Part shown: one piece after another, positions 20,641-31,417 of the stretch
How the letters are laid out: every line of letters begins with the position of its first letter
Numbering within the stretch: position 1 is the first letter of the stretch
NCBI GenBank assembly: GCA_944474755.1
Contig: OX104115.1
Span: forward strand, 74,934,993 to 74,998,992
Direction of reading: 5' to 3'
DNA from: Limnoperna fortunei
Lineage: Eukaryota > Mollusca > Bivalvia > Mytilida > Modiolidae
Length of the DNA: 64,000 nucleotides
Position numbers and translations under genes: made by a program
The notes under the pieces: generated by a model
The model's input: only the letters and a program-made list of their open reading frames with translations
Told to the model about the DNA's origin: nothing
Databases searched by the model: none

Positions 20641-21573
20641 TAAAATACGCTGCCTTAACTTTAGTAAAGACAGTGAGTCTCATTATGCATTGGTTTTTTC
20701 TCCGTATATATTTGCGATTCACCTTCCTGCTTCGTTACGAAATATCAATGGTGGAAACATGGAATCTTGAAATGGCCATCCGACGAGGTTAGATTAAAAC
20801 GCGTACCAGCACAGATTTTGAATGGATCAATGAGATTTCGTAGATATAAACGTGTGTGCATGTATAAAATTACACAGGAAATTTAGGATTACGTAAGAAT
20901 TGAATTGCAAATTCTCTATATCGAATACAAATCCGCAATTGATATCTGATAAAATCACTATTAACTTTAAAAATGTAATATACAACCTTAAAATGATTGC
21001 GTTCGAAAATATGATGAGTTTGTCGGGATAGTCTACGCCGTGTGTCTTTGTGCTGCTTCGTTTTCTGGCTCTTCATTCTGATAATTGACCAACGTTTTTA
21101 TTTACATTTTATCAATATGATCCCTTCGTCTAGAAAAAGGTTGCGGGCACTGCATACCCACAGCAACGTCGCAAAATCCGCATCTTGTTAATAAGCACGT
21201 GATCAATAGTAGTTTACTAACCAATCAGCCGCAAAGGCCCCAATTACGCTGGAGAGAAAGTATGTGAATACTGCAGTTTAGCGTAAAATGTGTTACTAAT
21301 TGACACATTTAATGATACGAAATTTTGTGTACGAAACTTCATTAATTCTTTAGGTCCGTTTAGTACATTGTCATTGCATAACAACTTTTCAAAGCTTGCC
21401 ATTTAAAAGTGCCTTCTGCAACGTGACCACGTTTTAGTCTTCAGTTCCTTGTGTATATTCCAACGCGTCACGCACTTATAATGAAATTTTATGTGAAAAG
21501 AGTTTCGACAGGAAAGATTGTAAGTATTTAAAAAAAAACAATTTTGGAAGAATTATATGGAAAAAACATATTA
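20641..21573. other. non-coding DNA
   Basis: No supported feature. A perfect donor (gattgtaagtatt) follows a short ATG-led frame at about 21,480-21,519, but no partner exon is apparent. Confidence 0.5.
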
Positions 21574-21682
21574 TCGGTAATTCATCGAGGTTTGAACGAG
21601 GTCTACCGCTCAAAAGCTTTTCATAAACGGCCGTTTCTTTTGTTTGTTAGTCGACCTCAATCATACATCGATGAATTACCGA
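21574..21682. repeat. short-armed inverted repeat
   Basis: Arms tcggtaattcatcga and tcgatgaattaccga are exact 15-bp complements about 80 bp apart. Same general architecture as the longer hairpins. Confidence 0.7.
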
Positions 21683-22389
21683 AAGTAAGTGTTTATTCAT
21701 GTAATGTTTTATTACATAATAATCATAAAAAGGGCTTATTGGTTGTCTCATTAATTTTTGCCATGAAATCAGTATTAAAAATGTAGTCAATTTTGATTGA
21801 ATCAGACATTATAAAAAATATCAAACTATAAAACCGTGTCAATATTGACGTCAGAATAAACGGTCTGGAGTTTTAGCTATTTAAGCGTAGGAATTATCGG
21901 CGGTAGAGATTAGGGGTCACAAAGAAAGAAGCGATATAATTGATAATGTCGTTTAATTAACGAATTTTCAGAGATATACTAGAAAATATATTGGTAAGTA
22001 GTGTTTTAAAAACCAAATTTTAAATCGTTGAGACATTATTACTTCTTCTGTTCGCTGTATACTGATATGGGGTCCAGGTGGTTGTTGATTACTGGCTTGA
22101 TTTATTTATTTATTGTTACTGATCCATGTATCGTGCAGTTGTTGAGAAAGTAGTAGGGTTACTGTCCTGTAAATGGAGTTGCAGTTAATGTTTTGGTGGA
22201 AGAAATGGAAGGAAACTTGGTCAGTAGATGTCTATCTGGTATTTTACTATCAGCTAACTTGGTCAGTAGATGTTTTCTGGCACTGGTGTTTGTTAGCCTT
22301 TTGTCTTTTTTCATTCCTGCTGCTTTTATCTTTTTAGGCATAAATGAAATGATTTTATTCAGCTACGACTACTTTTTGTTCCTTGGTAA

Positions 22390-22500
22390 CGTTATTGTTT
22401 CCGGCTTCGTTCTAATTGGTTGAAATAGCCAGCAAAGATTGGGGCGCGGGAGCTCATCTGTGCTGGGTCATCTGTATCAGAAATCAGCCATTTATGGAAT
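22390..22500 (+). repeat. partial copy of foldback element F
   Basis: The stretch gggagctcatctgtgctggg to tcagaaatcagccattta matches the 3' ends of the copies at 24,505 and 58,028. The palindromic half is missing. Confidence 0.7.
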
Positions 22501-24238
22501 AATATACAGTCGGGAATTTCGGTTGGTCTTAACCAATAGAAATTTTTTGCAATTATTAAATTTATAATATGTAACAAAATATTATAGACAGAAATGTACG
22601 GAACTAATTTCGCTTATTACTACCATGCAAAATCTGCATTAAATTATGCTATTATCATACAAAAATACTCTTTTGCGGTCTTTTTTGTTTATTATTAAGA
22701 AAAAAGAGTATGCTGCTTAAACTGATTATATATAGCTCTGTACTAATGAAATATTTGCATATTTTAATCTTTATTCTTATCGTTTGGAACAGCAGCTGCC
22801 ATATGTGGTACGATTTTTATGGTTGCTAGACGTATATGATGTGGTTGTAAAATAGCATACGATTGGATATTGCCTTCACTTGGCGTCCGTCGACGTCATC
22901 TTCAGTGAACTAATCACGTTTTTATGATCTCTTTCTGAATTACTGAATATGAAATTTGGCAGCATTTTTCATCACATGTTTTTTAGTGTTGTTACTTAAG
23001 TCTAAACTCTTGTTTCGATGTGGGTAAACTTTTGAAAAGTTTCTTTTTACTACAGAATGAATTAAACATATTTGGGAGATATGCTCCTTTATATTAGGCC
23101 GCAACATATTGAAGAGAACTATTGTCTATGGTCGCCACTGGAAATCCTTCTTTCTGATTGGCTGTCATTTAAATTAAATCTTCCCTGAAAGTACATCCGA
23201 ATGTTTTGTAACTTGGACAACCGAATGATGTGTGGTCCTTAACAAAGATTCCAGACTTCGTCATGATTGGAGAAATAACATGGCCATCATAGACAATCTT
23301 TGTTTCTGATTGACTACAATTTACTATTCTGTCTGATATTACATGCACGTTTGGATTGTGGCTTGGCAGGATTGCAGTATAATAGGTCCTTCGCTAGAAA
23401 TTGTAACTTAAAATGTCCAAAGTGTGAAATTTCAAGGTTGCCATGATAATTTTTGATGGCTATCTACTATTACCCGGTGGGAAACGCATGCTCTCTGGGG
23501 GCTCCTAGTTTATAACTGAGTAATTAGCGTTTGTGCTAAACGTATTGTTTAAAAATGTACAAAAATATGGAAATAGAAAACAAAATTTAAAAAAAGAAGT
23601 AAAGATAGTATTTACTGTTAAAGCATTAATGGTGAATCTCGCAGCTTACTAATTATGTGCCTGTTTGTGTTCCTACAAGTAGGAAAAGTAATCGGTTTTA
23701 CATTTCTATAATAAACTTTTGATTTGACATTAGTAGCGACATTGACATGGGATAATAATTATAAAAATATTACTACTGCTGTCTTTTGAATTATGAGAAA
23801 GTACACTAAAGTCACAGGGTGGAAACAATGCATTCTCATATTTTGGCTTATTCAATTCTAAACGCAAGATTATTATATAAATGATTAACATAGTTTATGT
23901 TGTTTGTGTGATATAATTATACTACTGCATTGCAATTATAAAGTTTTCATGCTATCAAATTTTTACTTGTTTTCAGCGGGATTCAAACTACCGCTGAGAC
24001 ATTGTGGCCTGTGCCATACACTACTTTGAATTTTTTTTTTTATAAAATGTTAATTTTAATGAAACACTAAAAAATAAAACGAATGATAATGCATTCTAAA
24101 CCAATAAGATAGAAATAAAAACAAATTATGTTTTATGTAATGAGAAATATGCGCATAGGCCACAGTTATGGAGGACCAGTTCTAATTACATATACTCCCA
24201 AATATATATTTTAAAATTCGGAAATGAATTTATTACAG
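22501..24238. other. non-coding DNA
   Basis: No supported exon. A fragment of a dispersed repeat (ggcgtccgtcgacgtcat, about 22,884) resembles, in reverse, the end of the repeat at 58,600-59,222. Confidence 0.5.
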
Positions 24239-24318
24239 ATACCAACCATACATTCTTCTGATTGTATTGAGTGTGTTTTTCCTTACATGTATTCACGCGG
24301 ACCAGATGCCAGCTGAAG
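24239..24318 (+). CDS. possible hydrophobic exon (signal or anchor segment)
   Basis: A good acceptor (tttattacag) and donor (gaag/gttagt) bracket 80 bp. The frame open through it encodes YQPYILLIVLSVFFLTCIHA followed by DQMPAE, which has the shape of a signal peptide with a cleavage site after Ala. Start phase 2 and end phase 1. It could continue the candidate exon at 14,523-14,701, or be an alternative signal exon before the Ig exon at 27,295, whose start phase also fits. No upstream ATG lies in the exon itself. Prediction by eye only. Confidence 0.35.
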
Positions 24319-24504
24319 GTTAGTTTTCTTTGTGCGATTTTGTAGCGAATTCAATTTATTGCTGACTGTGTTCTAATTAGTAGTGTAAAGCTATTACATT
24401 GACTTTCGACCGTCGTCCGTCCTTCCGTTAAGTGTGCATTTTATACATGTATTGATTTGACGGAATACATAGTTGCCATGGTACATTCTAATGTCTTGCT
24501 GAAA

Positions 24505-24925
24505 GTTTAATAGGTTCTTTCATACGTTTTTGGGAAAGACCGGTTGATCTTTCACGAGTGATAGAAATTTTATGTCTTTTCGCGAGTGGAGCGCAGCGGA
24601 ACGAGCCAAAAGACATAAAAATTTCTATCACGAGTAAAAGATCACACGGGCTTTCCCAAAAGCGCATGAAAGTACCTATTTCTTCCGTAAACCAACAACT
24701 TTCATATCGCGATATCCTATAGAATCTCCATTGTTTTAGACTCCATTGTCTCTGACGTCCAATCAGAACGCCGGAAACAAGAACGTCACACAAGAACGTT
24801 GTTATGCTTCCAAAACAACATTCTTGTTTCTAGAGTTTTGATTGAATAACGCAGCAAGTACAGATGTGTGCGCGTGAGCTCATCTGTACTGGGTCATCTG
24901 TATCAGAAATCGGCCATTTACGGAT
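24505..24925 (+). repeat. foldback element F, copy 1
   Basis: A palindromic half (24,510-24,690) has arms ctttcatacgtttttgggaa, atctttcacgagtgatagaa and tttatgtctttt with their reverse complements. The centre is gagtggagcgcagcggaacg. It is followed by ~230 bp of unique element sequence ending cgtgagctcatctgtact. The whole is repeated in direct orientation at 58,028-58,437. No coding. Confidence 0.88.
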
Positions 24926-25011
24926 GAATAATAAAATCTCTCCCAAAAGAACCATTTTTTACTGGTCTTTATTTCTCACAACCATTTCAGAATGGATGGG
25001 GAGATTGGTTG

Positions 25012-25080
25012 ATTGATTGATTGATTAATGGTGTTTAACGCCCGAGCAGCAATATTTCAGCTATATTCAGGCGTGGATGG
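25012..25080 (+). repeat. SINE tail fragment
   Basis: A tgat run followed by ggtgtttaacgcc and caatatttcagctatattca resembles the 3' tails of SINEs abundant in bivalve genomes (compare 25,640 in this window). Confidence 0.55.
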
Positions 25081-25619
25081 GGAGACAATGAACGTTAATA
25101 TATTTATGAAAGGAAATTACGATCCTACATTGTAAAACATATTGCAATTATATTTGTTAGTTATGTTATTGTGGTTCAACTTACTTCAAATTTTGATTGT
25201 GGCGCCGAGCTATCAAAAGATTATGCACAATTAAATTATACATTTGACTTTTTCTTTTATTTAAAAAATCGTATATTTTCTTAGGCAAACATAGCTTCAG
25301 TGTTTATTTTTGCAGCCCAATTTTTTTTTGAATTATGCTCATTGAAAAGGACTTACATGTATATAATTATCAAATGTTTTATTTTACATTATGATCATTT
25401 TATATTTGTTTTTCCACTCTGATATACAAGCCTAAATCAAGAAAAGACCGAAATGAAATAACATTTAAAAGTCTATTTACACAATGCATATACTTGAATA
25501 TTACAATATTAGATGGAAATTTAACAAGAATTTTTAAAACGACTGCTGAATGCGTCCACAGAAAGAAAAAAAAAACTTGTCAAGTCCCCTCGATATCACG
25601 TTCATTTGAGATAGGTAAA

Positions 25620-25842
25620 TTCAATTTGTTCGTTTGATTGGTGTTTAACGCCACTTGCAGCATTTGTTCAGCTTTATCATGGCGTCCAGTTTTATTGGGG
25701 GAGGAAGCCGGAGTATCCGGAGAAAACCCCAGACCTGCGGTGAGAAAAATCGAAACCGCAATCTCAGTGTTGACAGACCACGTGATCAATTGTGGACGAA
25801 CTACCTTAACCATAAGGCCACCGAGGCCTCTCGGTAATGTCA
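25620..25842 (-). repeat. tRNA-derived SINE, copy 2 (minus strand)
   Basis: The reverse complement of the 46,928 element: the plus strand reads tggtgtttaacgccacttgc, aggaagccggagtatccgga, gaaaccgcaatctcagtgtt and finally ggccaccgaggcctctcgg. It is full length, with tRNA-like head and conserved tail. Confidence 0.82.
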
Positions 25843-26159
25843 AATTGTAACGTTCATCGTGATAAAACATAGCGTCACATAATATCGTTTAACAAAAACT
25901 TGTTCAATTAAAACTTTTAATATTACATGTTGGCAACAATTTGTGACAACTCCGATTTAATAGTTATCTGAACACTGTTGATCACTATAACGCAAAATTT
26001 AGTGCCGTGCCCGTGCTAAAACTATTAATAAATCACGCATCTATAAATGTATCTTTTATATATTCCTTGAATAAATTGCGTCAATATAAAATTTTCTTGA
26101 GATTGCGCAAAACATTTCTATTAAATAAACATTCGTTGCAACGGTATAGTTAGTTAACT

Positions 26160-26240
26160 TACCTGTCAACACTGAGGTTGGGATTTCGAGTCTTACTGTG
26201 GTCGAGTCCAGCTTTAACAACGGACAAACAATAAATAAAC
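26160..26240 (+). repeat. SINE head fragment, copy 3
   Basis: The phrases acctgtcaacactgaggttg and gatttcgagtcttactgtgg correspond to the B-box half of the SINE at 46,928. The A-box half is not recognisable. Confidence 0.6.
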
Positions 26241-26262
26241 ATTTAGTGTAATACCATTCTCG

Positions 26263-26314
26263 ATGAAAGTGCCATATGTATTAGTTTTGAGTTTGTTAGT
26301 ACGGTGCATTGATG
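26263..26314 (+). CDS. exon 1 of an Ig-superfamily receptor: start codon and signal peptide
   Basis: The ATG at 26,263 (tctcgATGa) opens a 17-codon exon encoding MKVPYVLVLSLLVRCID, a typical signal peptide: one Lys, then a hydrophobic core, then a polar Cys-Ile-Asp. The donor g/gtaatg after 26,314 leaves phase 1, which matches the phase-1 start of the Ig exon at 27,295. A short signal exon followed by a symmetric phase-1 Ig exon is the normal layout of secreted and membrane Ig-superfamily genes. The 5' UTR extent is unknown and no TATA box is obvious. The alternative is that the hydrophobic exon at 24,239 supplies the signal. Confidence 0.55.
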
Positions 26315-26942
26315 GTAATGCACCTGGGATTCTTATTATATATATACATATGTAATACATTTATATCGATAAAACAATGTTTCTATTTTCAAAAAATTTT
26401 GTTTTATAAACCTATAACTAGCAACATGTATAATCTTTTGGTAGTGATTTTGTTTTGTTTCTCTGTTTTTCATCGATTTGAAAAGGTTCGTCTTGCTGAT
26501 CGTTTTTTTAAACAGCTCTAGTTTTTATTGTTGGGTGCCACATGTTATGCGTCAATAAAAGTACTCGTAGGTCATACTTTAATATAGGATCTGGTTTCGT
26601 GATCTTTATTTAGTGCGTTGTTCTTGCTTTCACGTTCGATATCACTAAATTTTTATAAGCTTAAGTAGCTTTTACAGTGGTGAATAAGTGTATGACTGAA
26701 TTTTTATTTGATAGTTTCCTTTTTGTAAAATGAAATGATACGATAAAATAACTTTCGATTTTTTTTGGCAAACGAATGTTATGGTTTTTTATCGCTATTT
26801 TGCAATATTTTCTTTTGATCTTTGTGTGCGATATTATTCCATCTCACTCTACTAGCTTGAGATTGGCCCATCTCAGATCGCTGTCAAGACGTCGTTAAGT
26901 AACACTGTGACGTCACAATGTTACAAAACAGCGATAAACAGA

Positions 26943-27055
26943 TTATTTACGTTTTATGAAACTCGATGCATTTTCTCGTCATCTCATCTCAGGGCTGACG
27001 CCCTTCGATGAGATATGAACGAGAAAACGCATCTCGTTTCAAAAAACGTAAATAA
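26943..27055. repeat. long palindrome (hairpin 3) in intron 1 of the Ig gene
   Basis: Left arm attatttacgtttt, tgaaactcgatgcattttct, cgt; right arm acgagaaaacgcatctcgtt, tcaaaaaacgtaaataa, nearly complementary for about 45 bp. The centre is catctcagggctgacgcccttcgatgag (quoted in part: gggctgacgccc). No coding. Confidence 0.82.
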
Positions 27056-27294
27056 CCTATAAGTCTCATTTGCCTCATATTTCGCGCTATGGCCTTTCCG
27101 CCTTGTTAAACGATTGTATGGATAGGTAAAAAATACTTTGGAAACCAGTGATGTAAACTGAATAATGCAATAGAATGTTAAAATATGAATTACTAATTTG
27201 ATTTGCATAGATTTTTGTTAAACCGCATGTTGACCTTTCTTTTTGTTTCCGTCACCTTAACAAGCGTATCACCAAATATTTTTTTCCTCTCAAG

Positions 27295-27591
27295 TTTTTT
27301 GGAGTTTGGTAACAAGACCAGTAGTTTTCCATCGTAATGTTACACTGAAATGTACAGCAGGGATAGACTGCTGTGATTCGGGATCTTGGAAGTGGAGTGG
27401 AGGAAGAAATAATCGACCAATTTCTTACAACGGAGGTTCAATTGACAAGTTTAAATACGATGCCAAACGGCAAGAAGATGGATGTATTCTAGTAATCCAA
27501 GATTTCGATGTTGCTGACGCCAACACAATATACACCTGCATTTATGGATTCGACAAATATTCAGCAAATCTTACATTGACTGATTACGAAT
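27295..27591 (+). CDS. exon 2 of the Ig-superfamily receptor: immunoglobulin domain
   Basis: The acceptor ttttttcctctcaag is strong and the donor t/gtgagt is near-consensus. The 297-bp exon is phase 1 at both ends, as Ig-domain exons usually are. The frame carries the Ig framework: strand B NVTLKC, strand C SWKW, DKFKYDAKRQEDGCILVI, and the strand F motif IYTC preceded by DVADANT. One disulphide between the B- and F-strand Cys is expected; extra Cys (CC in GIDCCDSG) lie in the loop. N-glycosylation sequons are visible (NVT, NLT). A cell-surface recognition role follows from the fold; ligand and family are unknown. Confidence 0.78.
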
Positions 27592-28084
27592 GTGAGTACT
27601 AGCTATTATTCCTTAACACAACTATTGGCAGGTATTTTTCAAAACAATTATGAATGCATCTACATGTCGTACTATTTATGTTAATAAATCCCAATAAATA
27701 ATAAAATGTCACCTTTAATACAGCAACTTTTATTCAAAGAACGGAGTAATTATTCTAGTAAAAAAAACCTTAAGTTGCTTGACAACCAAACAAAAACCAA
27801 AAATGTGTCATAAAAGAGACACGATCACTAAAAACTATAGATTTGAATCTTCCACAACTTCAAAAAGCTATTCATAGTATTTCCATCAAATGTCAGTCCT
27901 TGTAAGCTTTTTTTCTGAAAAATGTTTTTTTTTCTTATTGGAAATCGGATATTGCTTCCACTTAGTTTAACATAGAAAAATATTGGGGAAAATGGGGAAA
28001 GATTGCATTAAGCTATTTATAGTTTTTCCAAAAAACTTCCTGCGATTTACGTTAAATATAGTCTTGTTATTTATATCCTAAGAT
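27592..28084 (+). other. start of the 23-kb intron 2 of the Ig gene
   Basis: AT-rich sequence with no exon visible. The rest of the intron (to 50,927) is filled by the mobile elements and arrays listed below. Confidence 0.5.
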
Positions 28085-28292
28085 AATAACAAAATACCGA
28101 ACACAGATGAAACTGTTAAAAAAGACAATCAACAAATCAAAGTCCGAGAAACCGGCAAACTCCAGAACCAACAACCAAAAATACAGCAACTACAGCTATG
28201 ATGCTGACTTGGTACAGGCATTTCAAAAGAAATGGTGGGTTAAACCAGGTTTTATGGCATGCCAAATCTCTCGCTTCCATTACTGTAGAATG
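28085..28292 (+). repeat. dispersed repeat family D, copy 2
   Basis: Matches 11,980-12,166 directly, and the reverse complement of segments in the array at 39-43 kb: aataacaaaataccgaacac, aatcaaagtccgagaaaccg, ttttatggcatgcc. Confidence 0.8.
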
Positions 28293-28658
28293 TAAATGTC
28301 AGAGATTGTTATGGTTCTGTACTGCCTTAAGGATTGCAGCAAGTATAACCTGACATCCAATAATTCAGAACTTTATTCAGATGTGTAGAATGTGGTAAAA
28401 GACTAAAAAAATACAAAATGAAGACTCTTAAGAATACAGAAATACCATGTCAAAATTACAAAGTACACAAAATAGTGAAGAGGTTGAAAAATTGCCAAAT
28501 GCACTATCGTGGTAGCAAAAGTACACCTATACTTTTAAAACTATCACTAATCAAAATTAAAACTAAACTTATTCTCAAAAACATACAAAACATAAACGAA
28601 AATCAAAATCGCATACACGATTCTAATTATAGTTTGATATATTATGGCAGCTACGGCG

Positions 28659-28954
28659 TGTGGTGTGTATACACACGTAGTTACTAGTACCGTTACGCTA
28701 GTATATTCTATACGTTGGTTATTGTATGTACCAAGGTGGACTGGATCCCGGAATAAGGATACCGTTGTGCGTTACACTGTGTGTAGACGAGTGGAAAAGG
28801 GTATCGATTTGGCGGGTGTGAAGTGGGCAGACGAGTGGCGACGGTCTGTGTTGGATGTCGGCGATTCGCCTGTTGTTGGTGGGTGTTTGTGGTTTGGAGT
28901 CACTCTCGGGTTGACATTTGGTGTCATTGTTGTTGGTACTTGGCTGACACAACA
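28659..28954 (+). repeat. 5' LTR
   Basis: TG...CA ends, and near-identical to the 3' LTR. The start contains the palindrome tgtgtatacaca. Differences from the 3' copy cluster at gtatgtaccaagg versus ggatgtaagaagg. The single A/G change near 28,830 is another. Confidence 0.95.
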
Positions 28955-28955
28955 C

Positions 28956-28972
28956 TGGCGCTGCGGGCGGTT
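28956..28972 (+). promoter_or_regulatory. putative tRNA primer-binding site
   Basis: tggcgctgcgggcggtt begins one base after the LTR with the TGG complementary to a tRNA CCA end. The matching tRNA cannot be named without a search. Confidence 0.55.
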
Positions 28973-29497
28973 GTTCTTTTCGAGCCGAGACTGCATTTTT
29001 GGCTTCGGGGTGTCGCGGCGGGCGCGTGGTTTGTCATTTCGGTTGAGGTTTGGTGAAGGGTTTTGGGTTGTTGTTGCCGTTGTGCAGCAGTGGGGTCTGG
29101 TGATCGATTTTTGCAGTGTGTTTGGTGGTTTCGGGTAGAATTACCGTTTTTATTGGTTTTGTTTATCGGTCACATGTTTGCCTTCGTCTATTCAAAATGG
29201 ACCAGAGGTGCCCTTGTGTTTGCATGGTGCAATTGTGTGGTGACGTTTTGCTCAGTTACTTCATAATCGTTGTAAGTTGGGAAGGCTGATGGGCTGTTTT
29301 TGTGATATTTTGCAACGAGTGCATTGTGGAGTGTATGCATAAAGTGGGTGTGTGGGACACGCGAGTGTTGCACTTGGGTTGTATTGCCACATGAGCTATT
29401 TGTGGGGCGGCTGTGGTCTTGTCACACAATTTTTGTGATTGTAATTGGTGTTGTTGTTTTCGAGATGTTTGGCATATGAGGTTGTGAGTTTTTCGGG

Positions 29498-31289
29498 GTG
29501 GGTAGGATCCGGATAGGCAGCTGCCCGGTGGAGTGCTTTGGATTGTTGCCGGGGGTGGGCGGGAGGCTGGCAGAGCGGGTGTTGTTACTCGGGGAGAAGT
29601 GTGGCGATGTTGCACTGACGGATCTCACGGAGATTCCGGGACTCCGTGTCGCAGATAAATTGCTGGACATGATGGACTTCACACCATTTGACCCAACGGA
29701 GGGTCGGTGTGCACGGACTGAGTCCGCTTTTGACTTTACAGGCTGCTACATTGATGATGATGTTGATGTGGGCGCGTCGGAGGATGTTCGGAGTATTGGA
29801 CGCAGTGGCGGTGGGTTGTCTGGAGAGTTTTTGTTGGAGCCTGGGGAGTGTATTGGTGTAGACTTGGAACAGTTAGAGTTACGCAAGCCATCTGATTACA
29901 CTCGTGGGTTGGGTGATCACCGGTGCTGCAGACAAGAGAGTTGTTCTGCGGAGGCGCATGTCGGGGCCGGGGGTGCCTGGTTCCACAAGCCTACTGTTGA
30001 AGTGCTGGCTCAAAGTGTTGTGCGTGATGGCTCACGTCTGAGGTGCGGTGCTATGCTGCGGTCGGAGCGCCCTGGCCAGTGCTCTGATACTGCAAGGAGG
30101 AGACCGGTGCCTGCACAGAGGCGCGAGGCACCCCCCACGTCTAGAGAGCCAGTGGGAGATTGCAGTGCGCAAAGGCTGGGTGGACTGCAGGGTCCAGTTC
30201 TGCCGGTGCATGCAGCGCCGGACCGTTATGGAGCGATGGGGGCTGTTTCGGCACCCTGTCCGGTCACGGGCGATTTGAATATGCATTTGCCGCAGCGGAC
30301 GCCGTGGCGGGGTGGTTTGGCTGCGCCTCGCGGGAATTCGGGTCGGATGGACGTGCCGAGGGGTTTGTCGTGTGATGGAACAGGTGGCTGGCGAACATTT
30401 TACACTAGGTTCGAGAGGTGTGCGGATAGTCTTTCGTGGAGTTCCACGGAGGGGAGGGATCGCCTTTGCTGGTGCCTTCATGGGAGAGCGGGCGATTTTT
30501 GTACTGATCTGCTAGACGGAGACGGGTCCATGGATTGTTTCGAACTAATCCATAAATTAGAAAAACGGTTCGGTTATCAAGATTTGCCTGAGACTTTGGA
30601 GGTTTGGTTTTGGGAACGCAGGGCGGGATCGACGTGGGGGGATGGAAGGCTGGGCGGACGGGGTCCTTATGGTTGCCAGTGGAGCCTATGGGGAATTGCC
30701 CGACGATTGCGTGTACACCCTGGCGGTATGGAAGGTTTGCCAGGGCTGTGCGGATGGGCGGGCTGGTCGGCGTGCGGCGGCCGTGGGGCCCGTTTCAGTA
30801 GAGGCGGCAATAGATCACATTAAATGGTACCAACATACTCACAACTCAATCTATGGTACAAATGCACAAACTCGGGGTCTTGCCCCGTATGATGAGAACA
30901 GCGACATTGACTACGAATCGACGTACACAGCTAAAGCAGCAGCAATGTCTAGGTCAGAACCTAAGTCAAATGACATGGATAAAAGGTTATAAGGGTTAGT
31001 TGGATCAATGATATACAAATTAACACAGAAAATAGATGCACTCCAGGTTGCAAATAAAGAGGAGCTTGATACGCTGAAAAAACAATTTTCAGAACAGCTC
31101 AAGGAAAACAAGGGGAGAGGCACATATCAAAGAGGCCAGCGTGGAAATCCCACGGTAGGTAATTCCCAAGGGCCAGAATGCTATAATTGCCACAAAAGGG
31201 GGCATATCAGTCGTAACTGCCCTGCCAAGGTTGAAACCTTGCCAAAAGATAACAGGACCAATCCTTTAAACAGGAAAGGGTCGGACTAG
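29498..31289 (+). pseudogene. gag: gag of the Gypsy element (frameshifted)
   Basis: Gag would form the particle. The N-terminal part contains LPGVGGRLAERVLLLGEKCG then VALTDLTEIPGL, a pair of helix-hairpin-helix-like turns. A capsid-like stretch follows near 30,385-30,600 (WRTFYTRFERCADSLSW; LIHKLEKRFGY). A frameshift near 30,640-30,800 moves reading to the frame that carries YNCHKRGHISRNC, a CCHC zinc knuckle at about 31,179-31,223. An in-frame TAA lies at 30,990. The gag stop is at 31,287-31,289, past a TTTAAAC slippery site. The start codon is uncertain, and the 29,500-30,800 half is unusually G/T-rich. The capsid assignment of the middle is tentative; the zinc knuckle is clear. Confidence 0.7.
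31265..31271 (+). promoter_or_regulatory. candidate -1 ribosomal frameshift site
   Basis: The heptamer T TTA AAC sits in the exact X XXY YYZ register of the gag frame (codons cct tta aac), 18 bp before the gag stop. Slipping back one base enters the pol frame, which is open from there through the ATG at 31,418. A GC-rich stretch follows (ggcggcgcacttccggcc) that could pair. The heptamer type is well known in retroviruses and coronaviruses; use here is inference. Confidence 0.6.
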
Positions 31290-31417
31290 GCGGCGCACTT
31301 CCGGCCCAGCCAATTGAAAGTCGCCAAAAATCTAGTGAAAAATATGTCCCTCCACCCTTACGTAAGGTACAAAAATCTGACAATAACCAATCCAGGTTAG
31401 CCACAAAAACAGCAAGT

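Noticed and set aside
28644..29138. 164-codon open frame over the 5' LTR, and 36,079-36,615 over the 3' LTR
   Set aside because: Both are readings through the G/T-rich LTR into different flanks, with no shared protein beyond the LTR itself.
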